From: Nocardiopsis listeri NBRC 13360
GTDB taxonomy: Bacteria > Actinomycetota > Actinomycetes > Streptosporangiales > Streptosporangiaceae
Assembly: GCF_001570765.1 (NCBI RefSeq)
Contig: NZ_BCSH01000006.1
Coordinates: 1-64,000, forward strand
DNA: 64,000 nucleotides
Direction: 5' to 3'
Shown piece by piece: positions 23,024-30,043 of this stretch. The position numbers and the translations under genes are program-made. The notes under the pieces were generated by a model, which made no database searches, was not told the DNA's origin, and saw only the letters and a program-made list of their open reading frames with translations. How positions within the stretch are numbered: position 1 is the first letter of the stretch; every line of letters begins with the position of its first letter.

Positions 23024-23695
23024 ATGACGATCGGTGGAGCCGAGAACGCTCGGAAACAGATCAGGGTCTTCCTCGTCGATGACCACGAGGTCGTCCGGCG
23101 CGGCGTGGCGGCCCTCCTCGAGACCGAGGACGACATGACCGTCGTCGGTGAGGCCGGGACCGCCGAACAGGCACTGGCACGGATCCCCGTGGTGCTTCCC
23201 GACGTCGCGGTGTTGGACGTGCGGCTGCCCGGTGGTTCCGGGGTCCAGGTCTGCCGGGAGATCCGGTCCGACCACCCCGAGATCGCCTGCCTGATGCTCA
23301 CCTCCTTCGCCGACGAGGACGCGCTGTACGACGCCGTCATGGCCGGGGCCGCCGGGTACGTGCTCAAGCAGATCCACGGCGCGGACCTGGTCGGCGCGGT
23401 GCGCACCGTCGCCGCCGGCGGCTCCCTGCTGGACTCCGGAAGCACGGGTGCGATGCTGGAGCGGTTGCGCGGTGCCCAGGCCGAGCCCGACCCGCTGGCG
23501 GAGCTGACCCCGCAGGAACGGCAGATTCTCGACCTCATCGGCGAGGGCATGACCAACCGGCAGATCGGCGAGCGGCTGTACCTGGCGGAGAAGACCGTGA
23601 AGAACTACGTGTCGGCGCTGCTGGCCAAGTTGGACCTCAAGCGCCGTACCCAGGCCGCCGTCCTCGTCGCGGAGCTGCGCGGCCGCCGCTACTGA
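23024..23695 (+). CDS. NarL/DevR-type response regulator, orphan
   Basis: A 223-residue two-component regulator. The receiver domain has the acidic pair in VDDHEVVRRG (19-20), the phosphorylation site Asp65 in VAVLDVRLPGG, and MLTSF and VLKQ for the conserved Thr/Ser and Lys. The LuxR-type helix-turn-helix lies at about 158-215 (LTPQERQILDLIGEGMTNRQ, then AEKTVKNYVSALLAKL). The LAEKTVKNYVS recognition helix and the overall pattern are those of DevR/DosR of mycobacteria, the hypoxia and nitric-oxide regulator. No DevS-like kinase gene is adjacent, so the partner must lie elsewhere. It is preceded by a 216-base gap containing an AT-rich CATATACGTATTAACG block that may be its promoter. Confidence 0.87.
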   Translation: MTIGGAENARKQIRVFLVDDHEVVRRGVAALLETEDDMTVVGEAGTAEQALARIPVVLPDVAVLDVRLPGGSGVQVCREIRSDHPEIACLMLTSFADEDALYDAVMAGAAGYVLKQIHGADLVGAVRTVAAGGSLLDSGSTGAMLERLRGAQAEPDPLAELTPQERQILDLIGEGMTNRQIGERLYLAEKTVKNYVSALLAKLDLKRRTQAAVLVAELRGRRY

Positions 23696-23782
23696 GACCC
23701 TCGATTCCCCTCGGGCCCCACCGCGTGCGGGGCCCGTTCGGTGTGATGGGGATCCTGTTCCGTGCCCGGTCGAACTGGGAGG

Positions 23783-23810
23783 ATGAAGCCTTCTTCATCT
23801 TCGCTTCATC
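23783..23810 (+). promoter_or_regulatory. Composite direct/inverted repeat before the two-component operon
   Basis: ATGAAG-cctt-CTTCAT is followed after five bases by CTTCAT. The two TTCAT boxes are 11 bp apart, the spacing of OmpR-family binding sites. An element with the same layout stands at 26611-26637, before the DUF4956 gene. Confidence 0.6.
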
Positions 23811-23844
23811 CTGTCTTCCCGCGGGACGAGGACACTCTGTCGAT

Positions 23845-24231
23845 ATGAGATCACCTCTGGTGCCCCTGATCACCGGGACGTTGACGGTCGTCCTCGTGAC
23901 GGCCGCCGCCCTGGTATGGGCGTTCTTCCTGCGTTCTCCGGGTCCGGTACCCGCCTCGGAGGTGGTGGTCGGTGAGTCGCCCGAGGGCGCCACCGTCGAG
24001 CCCACCGACGAAGGCGTGGTCCCCCCTCCCCCACCCGTCACCGAGGAGTCGGGCGAGCCGACCGAGACGAGCCCGGAGGCCGAGCCGTCCGCCGGCCCCG
24101 CGCCGACCGGCTTCCCGTTCGACTGCCTCGACGAGGGCTCCGGACACGAGAGCTGGGGCGAGGACCAATGGGACGACTGGTGGGAGCTGTGCCAGGACCA
24201 GCGGTTCGGGGACGATGACGATGACGACTGA
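23845..24231 (+). CDS. Small membrane-anchored extracytoplasmic protein
   Basis: A 128-residue protein with one N-terminal hydrophobic segment (about residues 8-30) and no clear cleavage site, so it is probably anchored with its remainder outside. The rest is Pro-, Glu- and Thr-rich up to residue 95. A C-terminal part follows with two cysteines (FDCLDEG and WELCQDQ), several tryptophans and a final run of aspartates. It is the first gene of an operon with a histidine kinase that overlaps its end by 17 bases, so it may serve that kinase as an accessory or sensing subunit; this is inferred from position only. No family recognised. Confidence 0.6.
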   Translation: MRSPLVPLITGTLTVVLVTAAALVWAFFLRSPGPVPASEVVVGESPEGATVEPTDEGVVPPPPPVTEESGEPTETSPEAEPSAGPAPTGFPFDCLDEGSGHESWGEDQWDDWWELCQDQRFGDDDDDD

Positions 24232-25882
24232 TCCCGAGGACGGACCCGACGCGACCACCGTCCGGGTACCGACCGCCGGCGACCACGAGGACCCCGCCGA
24301 ACGGCGCTCCACCGGCCGTTCCGAAGGCACCTTCGTGTTCCCGACCCTGGTGATGCGCGGTCCCCAACCGGAACTCCCCCACCGTCGACGCGTTCCCGCA
24401 CGACTCCTCATCATGGCCTGGGTGGTCCTGCTCATGGCCGCCGTGCTCCTGATGGTCAACGTCGTCACGTGGAGCGCGCTGACCGCGAGGGTGGACGAAC
24501 GCGTGGATCGGGCGCTGAGTCAGGAGACCGGCGAGTTCGAGGAGTTCGCGTCCGTGGGCATCGACCCGCTGACCGGGGAACCCTTCACCGACGTGGGCGC
24601 CCTCATCCGGGTCCACCTGGAGCGGCAGCATCCCGACGACTCCGAGATCCTCTTCGGCTGGGTCGAGGAGGGCGAGACCACCGAGACCACCGAGACCCCC
24701 CGACAACGAGGGGGCGCCGCCGGGAGCGAAGGGGAGACGACGACCGAACCCGGGCGGATCCGGCAGGGCCAGGACCCGCCGCACGACCTTTCCGCCGACC
24801 CGGAGTCCGTCGCGGCGATCCTGGAGTCCCCGGACGCGCGCGGCGCACTCGACACCCCGGCGGGTCCGGTCGAGTGGGAGAAGGTCCGCGCGCTGCCCCC
24901 GGAGGGCGTCCAGGGCCCGGCCGGTTGGTTCGTCATCGGTTACTTCACCGAAGAGGACCACGCCGCCACCGGCTCCACCATGGGCACCATCGCCCTGGTG
25001 AGCACGCTGGGTCTGCTCGCCGCGAGCACGGCCGCCTGGTGGGTGGCCGGACGCATCCTCGCTCCGGTCCGGCTGGTGCGCCGAACCGCCGCAGCGATCG
25101 GCGAGGAGGACCTCACCCAGCGGATCGAGGTGTCCGGCCGGGACGACATCGCCGCCCTGGCCGAACAGTTCAACAGCATGTTGGACCGGTTGGAGGGCGC
25201 CTTCACCGCTCAGCGGCGGTTCGTCGACGACGCCGGCCACGAACTGCGCACCCCCATCACCATCGTGCGCGGACACCTCGAACTCATGGGCGACTCCCCC
25301 GAGGAACGCGAGGAGGTCGTCCGGCTGGTCACCGACGAACTCGACCGCATGGGGCGGATCGTGGAGGACCTGCTGTTGCTGGCCAAGGCGCAACAGCCCG
25401 ACTTCGTGCGCCCCGAGCCGGTCTCGCTGGCCGAGCTGACCAGCGACATCGACGCGAAGGTACGCCCGTTGGGCGACCGGTCGTGGCGGCTGGAGACCAT
25501 CGCCGATGGCACGGCCCGACTCGACCCGCAGCGGGTCACGCAGGCGATGGTGCAGTTGGCCGCCAACGCCGTCCGATACGGCCCCGCGGGGTCCACCGTG
25601 CGGATCGGCTCCGCCTTGGTGGGTTCGGACGTTCGCCTGTGGGTGTCCGACGAGGGGTCGGGGATCCCGGCCGAGGACCACGGCAGGATCTTCGAACGGT
25701 TCTCCCGTGGTGGGCGGACCGCGCGGGGCGGCGACGGCGGCGCCGGGCTGGGCCTGGCCATCGTCCGCGCCATCGCCGAGGCGCACCACGGCAGGGTCGA
25801 CCTGCGTTCGACACCCGGTCGAGGATCGACGTTCACCCTGGTCCTCCCGGTCGACAGAACCTTGGGAAGGGAGCGCGCGTGA
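24215..25882 (+). CDS. Sensor histidine kinase
   Basis: A 555-residue membrane kinase. The order is a 60-residue cytoplasmic tail, transmembrane segment 1 (about 63-87), an extracellular domain of about 165 residues containing a Thr/Glu-rich insert, transmembrane segment 2 (about 254-278), HAMP, HisKA with phospho-acceptor His342 in GHELRTP, and an HATPase domain with N-box QLAANAVRYG (near 448), DEGSGIP and GAGLGLAIV. The start is ATG 24215 (or 24221), inside the end of the upstream gene, so the two are translationally coupled. The regulator gene overlaps its stop codon by four bases. The signal is unknown. Confidence 0.88.
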   Translation: MTMTTDPEDGPDATTVRVPTAGDHEDPAERRSTGRSEGTFVFPTLVMRGPQPELPHRRRVPARLLIMAWVVLLMAAVLLMVNVVTWSALTARVDERVDRALSQETGEFEEFASVGIDPLTGEPFTDVGALIRVHLERQHPDDSEILFGWVEEGETTETTETPRQRGGAAGSEGETTTEPGRIRQGQDPPHDLSADPESVAAILESPDARGALDTPAGPVEWEKVRALPPEGVQGPAGWFVIGYFTEEDHAATGSTMGTIALVSTLGLLAASTAAWWVAGRILAPVRLVRRTAAAIGEEDLTQRIEVSGRDDIAALAEQFNSMLDRLEGAFTAQRRFVDDAGHELRTPITIVRGHLELMGDSPEEREEVVRLVTDELDRMGRIVEDLLLLAKAQQPDFVRPEPVSLAELTSDIDAKVRPLGDRSWRLETIADGTARLDPQRVTQAMVQLAANAVRYGPAGSTVRIGSALVGSDVRLWVSDEGSGIPAEDHGRIFERFSRGGRTARGGDGGAGLGLAIVRAIAEAHHGRVDLRSTPGRGSTFTLVLPVDRTLGRERA

Positions 25883-26538
25883 GTCGCGTACTCATCGTCG
25901 AGGACGAGGAGCGGATCGCCTCGTTCGTCCGCAAGGGCCTGACCGCGAACGGGTTCACCACCACCGTGGTGGGTACCGGCGGGGAGGCCGTGGACTACGC
26001 CGTCACCGGCGGGTTCGACCTGATGTTGTTGGACCTGGGGTTGCCCGACACCGACGGGTTCGACGTGCTGCGCCGGATCCGGTCGATGGGTGTGCAGACC
26101 CCCGTGGTGATCCTGACCGCGCGGGACGGGGTGCGCGACACCGTGACCGGACTGGAGATCGGGGCGGACGACTACGTCACCAAGCCGTTCCGGTTCGAGG
26201 AACTGCTCGCCCGGGTGCGGCTGCGGATGCGCACCGAACGCACGGCGGACCTGACGGTGCTGCGCGCGGGCGGGATGTCCCTGGACCTGCGCACCCGACG
26301 AGCGTCGGTGGACGAGTCGACCGTGGACCTGACCGCCCGCGAGTTCGCCCTGTTGGAGCTGCTCATGCGCCACCCCGGGCAGGTCCTGACCCGTCAGCAG
26401 ATGCTGTCGCACGTGTGGGGCTACGACTACGACCCCGGGTCGAACGTGGTGGACGTGTTCGTGCGGGCGCTGCGTCGCAAGGTGGGCGCGGAGCGGATCG
26501 TGACGGTGCGGGGCATGGGGTACCGGCTGACCGGTTGA
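25879..26538 (+). CDS. OmpR-type response regulator
   Basis: A 219-residue DNA-binding regulator starting at GTG 25879, which overlaps the kinase stop codon as GTGA. The receiver domain has the acidic residues EDEE (8-11), phosphorylation site Asp52 in LMLLDLGLPD, Thr in ILTARD and Lys in VTKPFR. The winged-helix domain (about 125-219) ends with the usual VVDVFVRALRRK and VRGMGYRL. It is the cognate partner of the upstream kinase. Its likely targets include its own operon and the DUF4956/VTC pair just downstream, since both promoter regions carry the same repeated TCAT element. Confidence 0.9.
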   Translation: MSRVLIVEDEERIASFVRKGLTANGFTTTVVGTGGEAVDYAVTGGFDLMLLDLGLPDTDGFDVLRRIRSMGVQTPVVILTARDGVRDTVTGLEIGADDYVTKPFRFEELLARVRLRMRTERTADLTVLRAGGMSLDLRTRRASVDESTVDLTAREFALLELLMRHPGQVLTRQQMLSHVWGYDYDPGSNVVDVFVRALRRKVGAERIVTVRGMGYRLTG

Positions 26539-26610
26539 TCGGACGGCGTCGACGGTTGGACGACGCTTCGGCCATACCGATCGTTCGGTGGAGTGGACGG
26601 TCGGGCGATC

Positions 26611-26637
26611 ATGAGGGTTTCCTCATCCGGCACTCAT
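26611..26637 (+). promoter_or_regulatory. Composite repeat before the DUF4956/VTC pair
   Basis: ATGAGG-gttt-CCTCAT is followed after five bases by ACTCAT, with CTCAT boxes 11 bp apart. Spacing and symmetry equal those of the element at 23783-23810. Confidence 0.6.
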
Positions 26638-26662
26638 GATCACCTCACGGCCGGTGCCCAGG

Positions 26663-27277
26663 ATGATGACCATGATCTGGTTCGCGTTGGCGGTCGACCT
26701 GGCCGCGATCACGGTGTTGTCCTATGTCCTCTACTTCCGTCGGCACGGCCGTCGGGACCTGTTGTTGGCCTACGTGGCACTGAACGTCGGCATCTTCGCC
26801 GTGGTGGCGATGATGGCCCGCCAGGAGGTGGGGCTCGCGGTCGGCTTCGGGTTGTTCGGTGTGCTGTCGATCCTGCGGCTGCGGTCGGACCTGATCAGTC
26901 AGGGCGAGATCGGCTACTACTTCGTCGCGATCGCCCTGGGTCTGATCAACGCGATCGCGCCCCCGTTGGTGATGGTGGGTCTGAACATCCTGCTGCTGGG
27001 TGTGCTGTACCTGGCCGGCCACCCCAAGCTCCTGCCCCGCACCCAACGGCGGATCATGACGCTGGACGTGGTGCACGAGGACCCCATCGCGCTCCGGCAG
27101 GATTTGGAGGGTCGGCTGCGCGGCAAGGTTCGGCACGTGGAGGTCACCGAGGTGGACTACGTGCGCGACCTCATGGTGGTGGACGTTCGGTTCCTGGAAC
27201 CGAGGCTCGAAGCGGCCCCGGGCCCGCTGCCGGGCGAGCGTCGTCACTCCATGCCGGCCTGGTGGGGTGAACGATGA
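26663..27277 (+). CDS. DUF4956 family membrane protein
   Basis: A protein of about 204 residues with four or five hydrophobic segments in the first 120 residues and a C-terminal cytoplasmic domain of about 80. GVLSILRLRSDLISQGEIGYY is interrupted by no gap and resembles the DUF4956 core, where a conserved arginine- and glutamine-containing loop joins two helices. The family nearly always stands beside VTC-domain genes, as here, and is thought to take part in the same membrane polyphosphate or phosphate-handling process. The first ATG of the frame (26636) lies inside the composite repeat, so the ATG at 26663 after CCCAGG is preferred. Its last codons overlap the VTC gene as ATGA. Confidence 0.78.
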   Translation: MMTMIWFALAVDLAAITVLSYVLYFRRHGRRDLLLAYVALNVGIFAVVAMMARQEVGLAVGFGLFGVLSILRLRSDLISQGEIGYYFVAIALGLINAIAPPLVMVGLNILLLGVLYLAGHPKLLPRTQRRIMTLDVVHEDPIALRQDLEGRLRGKVRHVEVTEVDYVRDLMVVDVRFLEPRLEAAPGPLPGERRHSMPAWWGER

Positions 27278-28134
27278 GGCCCTCGCTCACCGGCGGCCCG
27301 GCGGGGTCCCTCGCCGTCGGACGCTCCCCCGAGTTCCCTCCCGGTGGTCCCCCGCCCGGCCTCGCCGGACTGCACCCGGTGTCCCTGAGCGAGATGAACG
27401 CGCGCGCCGCCCTGGTGTCCCGGACCTGCCGCAAGTACCTGGTCCCCATCGAACTGATGCCGGAACTCTTCGCGGGCGCCGAGCGGGACTTCGGCGTTCT
27501 GGAGATCGGGGGCCGGACCTCCTTCCGGTACTCGTCCGCCTACATGGACACCCCGGACCTGGGCACCTTCCACGACCACCGCCAGGGTCGGCGGCTCCGG
27601 TACAAGGTGCGCACCCGCACCTACGTGGACACCGGCACCAAGATGTTCGAGGTGAAGCTGAAGGGGGCGCGCGGCGTCACCGACAAGGTGCGGATCGAGC
27701 TGCCGATGGAGGCGCCCTCGGACCGGCTGACCCCGCGGACACGGGAGTTCCTCGATCGCTCCCTGACCGCCTACCGGATGGAGGCACCCGACACGCTGCT
27801 GCCCGCCGCGGTGACGGATTACCGACGATCCACGGTGGTGTCGTCCTGTGGCCAGGAGCGCGTCACGGTCGACACCGATCTCGTCGGATACCGGGGGGAC
27901 CGGTCGGTGCGGATGCGCCCGGACGTGGTGTTGTTGGAGATCAAGACCCGGGGCGGGCTCACCCGGACCGAACGCCGACTGCACCGACTGGGACTGAGGG
28001 AGGCCCGGTTCAGCAAGTACGCGGCGGCGCTGTCCTCACTGGAACCGGGGCTTCGAGGCAATCGTTGGCTGCGCGCGATGGGCCGTTGCCTGGACCTGCC
28101 GGAGCCGGTGCGCGGTCTTCGGACCGGGACGTGA
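27274..28134 (+). CDS. VTC-domain protein (polyphosphate polymerase-like)
   Basis: A 286-residue protein with a VTC domain from about residue 45 to 260. This triphosphate-tunnel fold makes polyphosphate from ATP in yeast Vtc4. Tunnel-type basic and acidic residues are visible in RKYLVP (near 53), RLRYKVRTRTY (near 106-116), FEVKLKG (near 124-130) and LLEIKTRGG (near 223-231), with a late FSKYAAAL. The first 35 residues are Pro- and Gly-rich. It overlaps the DUF4956 gene by four bases. Bacterial operons of this kind often also include a CotH kinase gene, which is absent here. Whether it makes polyphosphate or regulates it is not known for bacterial members. Confidence 0.82.
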   Translation: MRPSLTGGPAGSLAVGRSPEFPPGGPPPGLAGLHPVSLSEMNARAALVSRTCRKYLVPIELMPELFAGAERDFGVLEIGGRTSFRYSSAYMDTPDLGTFHDHRQGRRLRYKVRTRTYVDTGTKMFEVKLKGARGVTDKVRIELPMEAPSDRLTPRTREFLDRSLTAYRMEAPDTLLPAAVTDYRRSTVVSSCGQERVTVDTDLVGYRGDRSVRMRPDVVLLEIKTRGGLTRTERRLHRLGLREARFSKYAAALSSLEPGLRGNRWLRAMGRCLDLPEPVRGLRTGT

Positions 28135-28167
28135 TCGCAGGCCGCAGCGCCGAATGAGGGGCCGGGT

Positions 28168-28181
28168 GTTTCACGTGAAAC
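28168..28181. other. parS: parS centromere site
   Basis: GTTTCACGTGAAAC is a perfect 14-bp palindrome that equals the ParB-binding parS core of Streptomyces and Bacillus; with its flanking T it matches 15 of the 16 consensus bases. It lies in a non-coding gap between the VTC and antitoxin genes. Bacterial parS sites cluster in the origin-proximal part of the chromosome. Confidence 0.85.
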
Positions 28182-28297
28182 CTTCGGCTCCACGCTCGCG
28201 TCGCGGGCGTGGACGGCCGCCGCCTCGTAACCGGTCGAGACGGCGGCCTCGCCGTGAGCCCCCTCCCGCTACAAGAGGGCGAACACGACGCACCAAT

Positions 28298-28347
28298 GCT
28301 GTCACCCGCCACCGCACAGGTCCAGACCGGTGGCCGAAACCTGCCAC
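28298..28347 (+). repeat. Direct repeat, left copy, flanking the toxin-antitoxin pair
   Basis: Fifty bases that recur at 29412-29461 with one mismatch (base 5); the last 45 are identical. The unit contains a CCACCG/CGGTGG stem and an overlapping CAGGT/ACCTG stem. The antitoxin start lies 38 bases to the right. Confidence 0.9.
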
Positions 28348-28362
28348 GGAGTTTCGTTTTTT

Positions 28363-28381
28363 TCGAATATGGTATGTTCGA
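28363..28381 (+). promoter_or_regulatory. Antitoxin promoter with operator-like inverted repeat
   Basis: TCGAA and TTCGA arms flank TATGGTATG, and a T-run precedes them. TATGGT (28368-28373) could be a -10 hexamer, which would place the transcription start within about five bases of the antitoxin ATG and give a nearly leaderless mRNA. The symmetry suggests autorepression by the antitoxin. Confidence 0.5.
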
Positions 28382-28384
28382 GCC

Positions 28385-28852
28385 ATGGCGAGCACACTGC
28401 GTGAACGAACGGTCCTTCCTCCCGACGATCTTTCCGAGCTGACTCGATTCGCCCGGAACATGGGCGATGAGGGCGGCGCACACGCCCGATTGGTCGGCCC
28501 GGACGGTTCCGCGATCGACCTTCCCGAGGAACTCCACGAGGTCCTACGGGATGTGGTCGCCGCGCTCTCCCAAGGCTTGGCGATCTCCATCGCCCCGCAC
28601 AACACCATGTTGACCACTCAGGAGGCCGCGGATCTCTTGGCGGTGTCCCGCCCCACTCTGGTCAAACTCCTGGAAGAGGGCGAGATCCCGTTCAGCATGC
28701 GCGGACGTCACCGTCGTGTTCTGCTTCGGGAGGTCCTGGAGTACCAGGAGCACACCAGACGGGAGCGTGAACAGGTCCTCGACCGAATGGCCGCCGAGGC
28801 CGAGGAGATGGACCTGTACGACACCACCGCAGCCCCCCGGAACACCAGGTGA
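28385..28852 (+). CDS. Antitoxin with excisionase-type helix-turn-helix
   Basis: A 155-residue protein. Residues about 77-125 (MLTTQEAADLLAVSRPTLVKL, followed by GEIPFSMRGRHRRV) form the MerR/excisionase-like helix-turn-helix typical of antitoxins paired with PIN toxins. An N-terminal region of about 70 residues and a helical, acidic C-terminal tail, which probably wraps the toxin, complete it. ATG 28385 has no ribosome-binding site, in line with a leaderless message. The toxin gene starts 12 bases after its stop codon. A 50-bp direct repeat encloses both genes exactly. It is expected to neutralise the toxin and repress the shared promoter. Confidence 0.82.
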   Translation: MASTLRERTVLPPDDLSELTRFARNMGDEGGAHARLVGPDGSAIDLPEELHEVLRDVVAALSQGLAISIAPHNTMLTTQEAADLLAVSRPTLVKLLEEGEIPFSMRGRHRRVLLREVLEYQEHTRREREQVLDRMAAEAEEMDLYDTTAAPRNTR

Positions 28853-28864
28853 GAACGGACGATC

Positions 28865-29416
28865 TTGGCCTTCCCAGCCTTCCTCGACACCTGTGTCCTC
28901 TATCCGGCCTACTTGTGCGACACACTCCTTCGTCTGGCGACCGCCGGAGCGTACCGCCCCTTGTGGTCGGCGGACGTCCTTGATGAGTTGAGTCGCAACC
29001 TCGTCCAACGGGGGATTCCCGTGGACAAGGTGGATCGCCGCATAGGTCAGATGAACCGGGCGTTCCCGGACGCGACGGTCCACGGATACGACACGCTCGT
29101 CGACGGGATGAAGAACGATCCCAAGGACCGTCATGTCCTCGCCGCCGCGGTCAGAGCCAACGCGGAAGTCATCGTCACCTTCAACACCAGAGACTTTCCC
29201 AACGCGGCTCTGGCCCCCTATGACCTCCTGGCGGTTCACCCCGACGACTTCCTCCTGGACCAACTGGACCTCTACCCGGGTCTGGTGCTTCAGGTGTTGG
29301 AGAAGCAGGCCGCTTCATACCGCCGAGAACCCACCACCGTGCCGGGTGTGCTCGCCCTGCTCGATCGCACCGGGACCCCTCGATTCGCTTCGGAGGTACA
29401 CCGGCATCTGCGCTGA
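28865..29416 (+). CDS. PIN-domain toxin (predicted ribonuclease)
   Basis: A 183-residue protein with a PIN domain in the first 130 residues. Acidic metal ligands are visible at Asp8 (FLDTCVLYP), in DVLDELSR near residue 40, in the KNDPKDRHVLAAA segment near residue 80, and in FNTRDFP near residue 105. PIN toxins cut RNA, often tRNA or mRNA. The C-terminal 60 residues extend beyond a minimal PIN domain. The start is a TTG at 28865 preceded by AGGTGAG. The stop codon falls inside the right copy of the 50-bp repeat, so the repeat unit contributes the last bases of the gene. The pair forms a type II toxin-antitoxin system. Confidence 0.83.
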   Translation: MAFPAFLDTCVLYPAYLCDTLLRLATAGAYRPLWSADVLDELSRNLVQRGIPVDKVDRRIGQMNRAFPDATVHGYDTLVDGMKNDPKDRHVLAAAVRANAEVIVTFNTRDFPNAALAPYDLLAVHPDDFLLDQLDLYPGLVLQVLEKQAASYRREPTTVPGVLALLDRTGTPRFASEVHRHLR

Positions 29417-29461
29417 CACCCGCCACCGCACAGGTCCAGACCGGTGGCCGAAACCTGCCAC
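29412..29461 (+). repeat. Direct repeat, right copy
   Basis: Second copy of the 28298-28347 unit, 1,114 bases away and in the same orientation, with 49 of 50 bases identical. The toxin stop codon (29414-29416) lies in its first bases. Confidence 0.9.
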
Positions 29462-29470
29462 TCCCGGGGG

Positions 29471-29773
29471 CTACCGGAGACCCGGGTGGGTGAGGGCCTG
29501 GGCGACCCGGCGCCAGTCCACGTCGCTCAATCCGCCCGACCGGAGGTCCTCCACCACGGTCTTCAGGGTGCGCAGATCGAAGTCGTCGCTGATGGGCCTG
29601 GTCCCGTCGCGGTGGTCGCGCACCAGCTCGGTGACGTAGAGGCGCAGGCGCTCCGAGCCGTGACGGGCGTGCTCACGGGCCTGGGCCTGCCAGCGGGCGT
29701 CGTGGGGGATCCAGGCCTCGATGACTTCGGTGGGGTCCGGATGCACCGGAGGCACTAGGACCTTCCGATCCAT
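29471..29773 (-). CDS. Small hypothetical protein
   Basis: A 100-residue protein from ATG 29773. It is charged, probably all-helical and cytoplasmic; landmarks are WIPHDARWQAQAREHARHG near residue 23 and two short helices at the end (TLKTVVEDLR and WRRVAQAL). No family recognised. Its start lies inside the end of the zinc-ribbon microprotein gene (19-base overlap), so the two are probably translated together. The same frame is open for another 140 codons upstream, but that part is the wrong frame of the microprotein and an intergenic region. Confidence 0.55.
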   Translation of the reverse strand: MDRKVLVPPVHPDPTEVIEAWIPHDARWQAQAREHARHGSERLRLYVTELVRDHRDGTRPISDDFDLRTLKTVVEDLRSGGLSDVDWRRVAQALTHPGLR

Positions 29774-29868
29774 GAGGACGATCGCCCTCGGACACCCAGG
29801 GGACGTAGACAGTTCCGGCACTTCTGGTTCACTCCGCCGTTCCAGGACCCGCAGTAGTCGCAGTACAC
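29755..29868 (-). CDS. Zinc-ribbon microprotein, 37 residues
   Basis: Starts at GTG 29868, eight bases after a strong GGGAGGAG. The first residues read VYCDYCGSWN and then KCRNC, giving two CxxC pairs 13 residues apart that should bind one zinc ion. The remainder is basic and serine-rich. Proteins of this kind may act as tiny RNA- or protein-binding ribbons, but function is unknown. It overlaps the next gene by 19 bases, suggesting an operon of two small genes. The strong ribosome-binding site and the ordered cysteine spacing are the reasons to accept such a short gene. Confidence 0.55.
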   Translation of the reverse strand: MYCDYCGSWNGGVNQKCRNCLRPLGVRGRSSSWIGRS

Positions 29869-30043
29869 GTGAGCTCCTCCCTGGCCTGTTCCTGCCGACG
29901 GTAAAGCCATTCGGGCTCCGGTAGGGGCGGAATGGAACAAGTGCTCCCCATCGAGTCGGATCAGGCGATCGGGCCGTCCTCGCGATCGGGCACGTGACAG
30001 GATTTCGAGGAACCTCCGAACACCACCGAACGGGTGATGCCTC

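Noticed and set aside
28298-29461. Insertion sequence or transposon
   Set aside because: The flanking repeats are direct, not inverted, and the only genes inside are an antitoxin and a PIN toxin; no transposase or integrase is present.
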